Source: an uncultured Prevotella sp. (GTDB taxonomy: Bacteria; Bacteroidota; Bacteroidia; Bacteroidales; Bacteroidaceae). Taken from it: DNA of 64,000 nucleotides. Numbering within the stretch: the first letter of the stretch is position 1; each line of letters starts with the position of its first letter. The notes beneath the pieces were generated by a model. That model did no database searches. It was not told where the DNA came from and saw nothing but the letters and a program-made list of their open reading frames with translations. The DNA is taken from assembly GCA_900315835.1 (NCBI GenBank), contig ONAR01000016.1, positions 29,761-93,760 on the forward strand, written 5' to 3'. Below are positions 59,201-64,000 of the stretch, piece by piece. The translations under genes were made by a program, and so were the position numbers.

Positions 59201-61839
59201 CCTACTCTACATGGACGGGACGGTATGACAGCCGTCTCAGCAACTCCCGCTACAGCGCTGTCAACGAGGTTGACGTGCCGTCGCTGACGTTCTCTCATCT
59301 TGATGACCGGCTGCTTTCGGGCTTCAGCAACAGGGAGTGGCCGGAGGTCCTGCCTGTCGTTATGGCCTACGGGATGAATGTCAGGGGCGGCAAGATGATG
59401 ATGGCCAAGATGTCGCGTGCTAACGACATGGTGTTGAACGAGATGGCAGTCGTAAGAGCTGAAGCCTCCATCGGACAGCCGGCTGCATCTCCTTCGCCTT
59501 CATCGTCGTCTTCCGCTATATCACCAAGTGAGCCTCAGCAGTCTTCGCTGCGCGAGAACCTGCAGGAGACGGCTTTCTTCTACCCCACCCTCTCCACCGA
59601 CAACAACGGTGATGTCAACATCCACTTCACCTTGCCCGAGAGTGTGACCACCTGGCGCTTCATGGGCCTGGCTCACGACAGTCTGATGAACTACGGGCTC
59701 ATCAACGCCGAGGCTGTGGCCTCGAAGCAGGTGATGGTGCAGCCCAACATGCCCCGCTTCCTCAGGGATGGCGACCGCGGCACCTTGTCGACGCGCATCT
59801 TCAACACCACCGACAAGGCACTTAGCGGTAACGCACACCTTATTATATTAGACCCCGAAACTGAACAGACGCTGCTCACGGCCACCACGCCGTTCACCAC
59901 CGAAGCCAAGGGCACGACCACAGCCAACTTCGACATCGACACGAAGGCATTGGCCGAGAAAGCCAAAGGGCAGAACATCCTCGTCTGCCGCATCACCGCT
60001 GACGGCGATGGCTTCAGCGATGGCGAGCAGCACTATCTGCCGTTGCTGCCCAACCGCGAGCAGGTCATCAACACCATCCCGTTCTATCAGCATTCGGCCA
60101 GCAAGGCTAACATCGACCTCAGCCACCTCTTCCCCGCTGACGCCAGCCACCGCCGCCTCACCGTGGAGTACACCAACAATCCCGCATGGCTCGTCGTTCA
60201 GTCGCTGCCCACACTGGCCAACCCTTGGCAGAAAGACGCCATGTCGCTGGCTTCGGCCATCTATGCCAACGTCATCGGCAAGATGATTCTTTCCGCCTCG
60301 CCGAAGATTGCGCAGACCATCCGTCTGTGGCAACAGGAGACCGGCAAGGAGACCTCGCTCACGAGCAACCTCGACAAGGATGAGGACCTGAAAACGATGG
60401 TGCTCGACGAGACGCCGTGGGTGGCTGAGGCCAACCGCGAGAGCGATCAGAAGCGGCAGTTAGCCGGCTTCCTCGACCAGTCGACCATCGACTACCGCGT
60501 CAACCATTTCACCACCGAACTGTGTAAGCTGCAAAACAGCGACGGTTCCTTCTCATGGTGGCCGGGCATGGACGGCAGCGTCTACATGACGATGATGGTG
60601 GCCGAGACATTGAGCCGCCTCAAGGTGCTCGGCGCTACCGCCACACTCACCGAGAAGTCGGAGCTCGACAACAGCCTCACCTCGAGCTTCACCTATCTCG
60701 ACCGGAAAATGGCCGAGGAGGTGAAGCAACTGAAGGAGTTGGCGAAGAAAGGCAATAAGTACCTTGCTCCCAGCGAGATTGCCGTCCATTGGCTCTACGC
60801 CAGCGCCCTCAACCAGCGCGCCAAGACGGCCGACATCCTCTATATGGTCCATCTGCTCGACAAGCAACCTACCCGACTGACCATCTACGGCAAGGCCGTG
60901 AGCGCCGTTATTCTGGCCCAGTACGGCAAGACGCAGCACGCCAGCGATTACCTGCAGAGCCTGCGCGAATACACCGTCTATACCGATGAGGCCGGCCGCT
61001 ATTTCGATACGCCGAAAGCCTACTATTCGTGGTACGACTACCGCATTCCGACGCAGACCGCAGCCATAGAGGCGCTCAAACTGTTAGCGCCCAACGACAC
61101 CACCATCGCCCAACTGCAGCAATGGCTGCTCCACGAGAAGCGCACGACGGCTTGGAGCACCAACATCAACAGCGTCAATGCCGTGTATGCCTTCCTTTAT
61201 GGCGCTGACGGCAAGGCCGAACTGAACAAGTTGGCTACCGGTGAACCGACCGCCCTTTACCTTGACGGCAAGGCCATCGAACTGCCGAAGGCCACCGCGG
61301 GCATCGGCTTTGTGAAGGTCGCCGAACCGCTCACCACGACAGCCGCCGCACCCCGCCAGCTGACAGCCGACAAGACCACCGATGGCACCTCTTGGGGCGC
61401 CGTGTATGGACAGTTCCAGCAGCCGGCAACGTCGGTGACCAATGCCACCGCAGGCCTGAAGGTCAGCCGCGAGATGTATTTGGCTGACGACAAGTCGGCT
61501 ACCGACCGCAGCACGTTCAAGGTGGGTCAGAAGGTCGTGGTGCGCATCACCATTGAGGCTGACCGCGACTACGACTTCGTGACCGTGCAAGACAAGCGGG
61601 CCGCCTGCATGGAGCCCGTCAGTCAGTTGAGCGGCTACCATTGGGGCTACTACCTCGCACCGCAGGACAATGCCACCAACTATTATTTCGACCAACTGTC
61701 AAAGGGCCGCCACGTGGTGGAGACCACCTATTTCATCGACCGCGCCGGCTCCTACTCCACCGGCATCTGCACCGCGCAGTGCACCTATGCACCGGAGTAC
61801 ACGGCACGCGAGGCCGCCAAGGTCATCACGGTAGAATAA
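56287..61839 (+). CDS. Bacterial alpha-2-macroglobulin-like protein (thioester-less)
   Basis: An 1850-residue exported protein. After the signal peptide (MKKVILIALTLVLSLSAMA; no lipobox Cys) comes a helical N-terminal part (about 20-270). A run of macroglobulin domains follows, with the MG2 signature YTDRGIYRPGQTVHASVIAW near 500, then the A2M core (FFYPTLSTDNNGDVNIHFTL near 1095) and an alpha/alpha-barrel region (about 1290-1620). Where classical A2M has the CxEQ thioester, this protein has none; LPTLANPWQKDAMSLASAIY stands in that area. It probably acts in the periplasm as a protease trap or structural factor. A DUF1573 gene follows after 9 bp. Confidence 0.88.
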   Translation: MKKVILIALTLVLSLSAMADDYSKLWKKVEDAKNKDLPRTQVNLLDQIANQATRDKAYGHLLKAELMRGQCMAAISPDSLAPALSRLEQRQKTADPVLQAVYASVLGALYSTNPLYGNEVKVDAESKAWYRRSLANPDLLASHKCAEYEPAVVKGDYSKAFNGDLLHVIGMQASAFKLLADYYEAHGNRAAACLCALLDVRQTKQQFSSRRLRPLYIRRLDSLITRYGDLPEGGEVAIERYDAMSANAYASEQERYQYTVDATRRWSSWSRINELKNAQMRLLAPMMTYTSEDNLVLPNTPVKLNFTSLRNVSNLCVSIFKVNVDGNREIGDVDYQKTFAALKPYVDGNALQTVVRSYDNPAWQTHKDSILLNGLPVGVYLIEARTSGSMNAVRRNMLYVSNLYTMWVSEPGARWRFAVVNATTGTPVAGARLSLTKKKNGKTGLTTLTTDNNGEAQFAYDRLANYTLWTYTSGDRASTRQQLTFYYDWSGNEEPNYRANIYTDRGIYRPGQTVHASVIAWKADKKTLKSAPATSLPMKFRLTDANGKVVGEQTVSTDTYGSAATDFALPATGLTGNYYLTVTGEKYYARCGMRVEQYKRPTFEVTFDEYKEAYKAGDTISVRGVAKTYSGMPVQHAKVSYTISRNQGPWWWRRYASEQLDQDTLTTDGQGAFIVRLPLNYPANQDATSQLFNFDVKATVTDVAGESHEASTSIPLSERTTFLETNLPDKTLRDSLQTITFSYRNLQGESIAATVSYRFDDGRWQQAKAGEAVRITGKLASGVHHLEAVCQTDTIRRDVVVFTLNDKQPATRTHDWAYCSATQFPTDGRPVYVQLGASDDATCIYYDIIANKKIIEQGRKMVSNAVFTLSFKYDSSYGDGLTVNAAWVVGGKLYAHHYFISRPVPDNRLRLTWKTFRDKLTPGQGEQWTLHVASPNGKPAKATLLSTMYDKSLYAIQPFNWSFENTFDFYGSYSTWTGRYDSRLSNSRYSAVNEVDVPSLTFSHLDDRLLSGFSNREWPEVLPVVMAYGMNVRGGKMMMAKMSRANDMVLNEMAVVRAEASIGQPAASPSPSSSSSAISPSEPQQSSLRENLQETAFFYPTLSTDNNGDVNIHFTLPESVTTWRFMGLAHDSLMNYGLINAEAVASKQVMVQPNMPRFLRDGDRGTLSTRIFNTTDKALSGNAHLIILDPETEQTLLTATTPFTTEAKGTTTANFDIDTKALAEKAKGQNILVCRITADGDGFSDGEQHYLPLLPNREQVINTIPFYQHSASKANIDLSHLFPADASHRRLTVEYTNNPAWLVVQSLPTLANPWQKDAMSLASAIYANVIGKMILSASPKIAQTIRLWQQETGKETSLTSNLDKDEDLKTMVLDETPWVAEANRESDQKRQLAGFLDQSTIDYRVNHFTTELCKLQNSDGSFSWWPGMDGSVYMTMMVAETLSRLKVLGATATLTEKSELDNSLTSSFTYLDRKMAEEVKQLKELAKKGNKYLAPSEIAVHWLYASALNQRAKTADILYMVHLLDKQPTRLTIYGKAVSAVILAQYGKTQHASDYLQSLREYTVYTDEAGRYFDTPKAYYSWYDYRIPTQTAAIEALKLLAPNDTTIAQLQQWLLHEKRTTAWSTNINSVNAVYAFLYGADGKAELNKLATGEPTALYLDGKAIELPKATAGIGFVKVAEPLTTTAAAPRQLTADKTTDGTSWGAVYGQFQQPATSVTNATAGLKVSREMYLADDKSATDRSTFKVGQKVVVRITIEADRDYDFVTVQDKRAACMEPVSQLSGYHWGYYLAPQDNATNYYFDQLSKGRHVVETTYFIDRAGSYSTGICTAQCTYAPEYTAREAAKVITVE

Positions 61840-61848
61840 TCATCGACA

Positions 61849-62922
61849 ATGAACAAGACAACCATAACGCTTGCCCTCCTCGGGCTTTGGGCTTCGGCCA
61901 CATCCACCTTTGCCCAGAATATCAGCACGGCCAATCCGACAATCAACTGCGGTCAGATTGCGTTCCAGCAACCGCTGAAGGCCGAGTTCATGCTGAAGAA
62001 CAGCGGCGACCAGCCACTCATCATCAACACCGTACGCTCATCCTGCGGCTGCACCACGGCCGACTACCCTAAGGAGGCCGTTGCCCCGGGGCAGTCGTTC
62101 AAGGTCAGCGCCACCTACGACGCCAAGCAGATGGGCCATTTCCAAAAGCAGTTGGCCGTATACAGCAACGCCGGCGAACAGCCCTTCGTGCTCACGCTCA
62201 AAGGCGTCGTCGTGGAGCGGGTGAAGAACTTCAAGGGCCTGTACCCCTACACCATCGGCGCACTCCGCACCGACACCAATGAGGTGGAGTTCAACGACGT
62301 GAACCGCGGCGACATGCCAATCGTGAAGATTCATCTGTTCAACGACTCCGACCAGATGGTGGAGCCGCAGCTCATGCACCTGCCCGCCTATCTGCGCGGC
62401 GAGGTGAAGCCGACGCGCATTGCACCGGGCCATACCGGCGTCGCCACATTGCAGCTCGACTCGCGCCACCTGCGTGAGCTGGGTCTGACGCAGACGTCGA
62501 TTTATCTCGGTTCCTTCCCCGGCGAGAAGGTGGCACCCGACAAGGAGATACCCGTCAACATCATCCTGTTGCCCGACCTCGACAACCTCACGGCGGCTGA
62601 GAAAGCCAACGCACCCAAGCTGAGTCTGTCGAAGGGCCGCATCGACCTGGGTGAGTTCGGCAACAAGTCGCGCAAGCGCGATGAGATCACCATCACCAAT
62701 CAGGGTAAGTCGACGCTTACCATCCGACAGCTGCAAATGCTCACCGGCGGCCTTGAGGTGTCGCTCAACAAGCAGAACATCGAGCCTGGCGCAACGGCCA
62801 AACTGAAGGTAACGGCCAACGCCAACGACCTGCGGAAGGTGCGCTCGCGGGCCCGCATCCTGATGATTACCAACGATCCCGACCAGGCTAAGGTCATCAT
62901 CCCCATCATTTATAAATTCTGA
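61849..62922 (+). CDS. DUF1573 domain secreted protein
   Basis: A 357-residue exported protein with a signal peptide (to about residue 22, STFAQ) and three Ig-like beta-sandwich units. The first has the DUF1573 hallmark NTVRSSCGCTTADYPKEAVA; the last reads RIDLGEFGNKSRKRDEITIT. DUF1573 proteins occur next to varied envelope genes in Bacteroidota and their role is unknown. It lies 9 bp after the alpha-2-macroglobulin gene and 10 bp before ispH, so one transcript is likely. Confidence 0.88.
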   Translation: MNKTTITLALLGLWASATSTFAQNISTANPTINCGQIAFQQPLKAEFMLKNSGDQPLIINTVRSSCGCTTADYPKEAVAPGQSFKVSATYDAKQMGHFQKQLAVYSNAGEQPFVLTLKGVVVERVKNFKGLYPYTIGALRTDTNEVEFNDVNRGDMPIVKIHLFNDSDQMVEPQLMHLPAYLRGEVKPTRIAPGHTGVATLQLDSRHLRELGLTQTSIYLGSFPGEKVAPDKEIPVNIILLPDLDNLTAAEKANAPKLSLSKGRIDLGEFGNKSRKRDEITITNQGKSTLTIRQLQMLTGGLEVSLNKQNIEPGATAKLKVTANANDLRKVRSRARILMITNDPDQAKVIIPIIYKF

Positions 62923-62932
62923 TTGCAATCCA

Positions 62933-63793
62933 ATGAACGTAGAAATTGAGATAGACAACGGCAGCGGCTTCTGCTTCGGCGTCACCACTGCCATCAAGAA
63001 GGCTGAGGAGGAACTGGCCCATGCCGGCAAGCTCTATTGCCTCGGCGACATTGTCCACAACGGTATGGAGATGGAGCGACTCCATCAGCAGGGCCTCATC
63101 ACCATCAACCACGAACAGTTTGCCCAGCTCCACAACGCCCGCGTGCTGCTGCGGGCCCACGGCGAGCCGCCAGAGACCTATGAAACGGCGCGGCGCAACA
63201 ACATCGAGATTGTCGATGCCACATGCCCCGTGGTGCTGGCCCTGCAGCGCCGCATCAAACGGCAGTATGTGGACAGCCCCGACGGCCAAATCGTCATCTT
63301 TGGCAAGAACGGACACGCTGAGGTGCTGGGGCTGGTCGGTCAGACGCATGGGCAGGCCATCGTCGTGGAGAGCCTCGACGACGTAAAGGCAAAGGTCGAC
63401 TTCACCCGCGACATCACGCTCTTCTCGCAGACGACGAAGAACCTCGACGAATACCGTACTATCATCGGCTACATCAAGGAGCATATCGCGCCTACGGCTA
63501 CGTTTAAGAACTACGACACCATCTGCCGCCAGGTAGCCAACCGCATGCCCCATATCTCGGAGTTTGCCGCTCACCACGACGTCATCATCTTCGTCAGTGG
63601 CCGCAAGAGCAGCAATGGTCACGCCCTTTTCAGCCGTTGCCTCTCTATCAATCCCAACAGCCATCATATTGAGAGCCAGGACGAGATTGACTATCACTGG
63701 TTTGACGGCGCCAAGACTGTGGGCATCTGTGGGGCCACGAGCACGCCGAAATGGCTGATGGAGGAATGCCGCGACGCCATCCTCAACCACTGA
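62933..63793 (+). CDS. ispH: 4-hydroxy-3-methylbut-2-enyl diphosphate reductase
   Basis: A 286-residue 4Fe-4S enzyme for the last step of the non-mevalonate pathway, making IPP and DMAPP from HMBPP. The three cluster cysteines are C14 (GFCFGVTTA), C98 (VDATCPVV) and C198 (YDTICRQVANR). The substrate-site His residues lie in LGDIVHNGMEM and RAHGEPP, and CGATSTPKWLMEE is the typical C-terminal block. It is the third gene of a unit with the alpha-2-macroglobulin and DUF1573 genes. Confidence 0.95.
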   Translation: MNVEIEIDNGSGFCFGVTTAIKKAEEELAHAGKLYCLGDIVHNGMEMERLHQQGLITINHEQFAQLHNARVLLRAHGEPPETYETARRNNIEIVDATCPVVLALQRRIKRQYVDSPDGQIVIFGKNGHAEVLGLVGQTHGQAIVVESLDDVKAKVDFTRDITLFSQTTKNLDEYRTIIGYIKEHIAPTATFKNYDTICRQVANRMPHISEFAAHHDVIIFVSGRKSSNGHALFSRCLSINPNSHHIESQDEIDYHWFDGAKTVGICGATSTPKWLMEECRDAILNH

Positions 63794-63823
63794 GCTCCCG
63801 CCCTAAGCGCAATAGCATTAAAC

Positions 63824-63973
63824 GCTCACGCTGATTTCGCAGATTTTTCCTATTACCCTTGGGCATTGGGAGCGCATCGGTATTGAGAAAAATCGGCGCA
63901 ACCGATAAAGTCCGTGGAGATGTACGCCACCGGTGACAGTGTAGTGGCCGGCCTGGTGCCGGCCACCAGCCGC
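63824..63973. repeat. Repeat cluster after ispH
   Basis: TCACGCTGATTTCGCAGATT and the mirrored GAGAAAAATCGGCGC (63824-63905) belong to the CGCAGATTT family seen at 34290-34615. At 63937-63973 a third copy of the REP-like hairpin (TGGCCGG-CCTGGTG-CCGGCCA) follows. No gene is visible up to the window end. Confidence 0.75.
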
Positions 63974-64000
63974 CGGTGTTGCGGGCGTGTCTCCATCTGC

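Noticed and set aside
57718-59298. Minus-strand open frame of about 525 codons
   Set aside because: Antisense shadow within the alpha-2-macroglobulin gene, with no motif or start signal.

Overview
The window reads as a chromosomal segment of a Bacteroidales bacterium, most likely Prevotella or a close relative; this is inference from gene content and promoter style, not from a marker-gene search. Most transcription units start at the Bacteroidota promoter, a -33 TTTG about 19-20 bp upstream of a -7 TAnnTTTG box, and clear Shine-Dalgarno sites are scarce. Typical families of the group are present: DUF3575/DUF3868, TIGR02757, an unusual topoisomerase III, a thioester-less alpha-2-macroglobulin, and an ABC-2 exporter without its own ATPase. 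Coding DNA is GC-rich and intergenic DNA is AT-rich or repeat-rich.

Layout. 1-1307: edge of an envelope locus (DUF3868 and DUF3575, minus strand). 1919-2789: prolyl-aminopeptidase-like gene broken by an extra G. 2790-3840: repeat island with nested inverted and tandem repeats. 3863-12467: nine minus-strand genes, nearly contiguous, probably one operon (MATE pump, CMP-kinase-like, phosphoesterase, sigma-4-like HTH, purT, FdtA/FemAB-like/FdtB sugar genes, topB). 12557-15192: xseA, xseB, ilvE. 15310-19815: hexapeptide acyltransferase, NhaC antiporter, a gene remnant, DMT transporter and coiled-coil lipoprotein. 19977-24782: GNAT-nitrilase fusion, TrmH methyltransferase, GNAT, tRNA-Ser and tRNA-Glu, TSUP permease, HD hydrolase. 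24894-34227: giant FAD/Fe-S oxidoreductase and gltB-gltD. 34228-34890: second repeat island. 34891-38931: prmC, DUF2207 protein, tiny ORF, serS. 39070-41123: secreted protein plus HprK-like kinase, Ser-His-Asp type S26-like peptidase and PqqD-like protein. 41223-49096: coiled-coil protein, TolC/HlyD/two ABC-2 permeases, rsmF-like, folA; then an Lrp regulator. 49650-51110: graveyard of gene fragments including a Fic protein lacking its catalytic core. 51120-55683: EamA transporter, hypothetical, Dxs-like enzyme, SDR remnant, TIGR02757. 56287-63793: alpha-2-macroglobulin, DUF1573 protein, ispH. 63794-64000: repeats shared with the two islands.

Together the genes cover core metabolism (glutamate synthase, branched-chain transamination, purines, folate, two enzymes of the non-mevalonate isoprenoid pathway), translation (serS, prmC, tRNAs, rRNA and tRNA methyltransferases), DNA maintenance (topB, exonuclease VII) and envelope or export functions. 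The least explained parts are the kinase-peptidase-PqqD cassette, the dispersed repeat families, two genes whose 3' ends including the stop codon are duplicated just downstream, and the pseudogene cluster.
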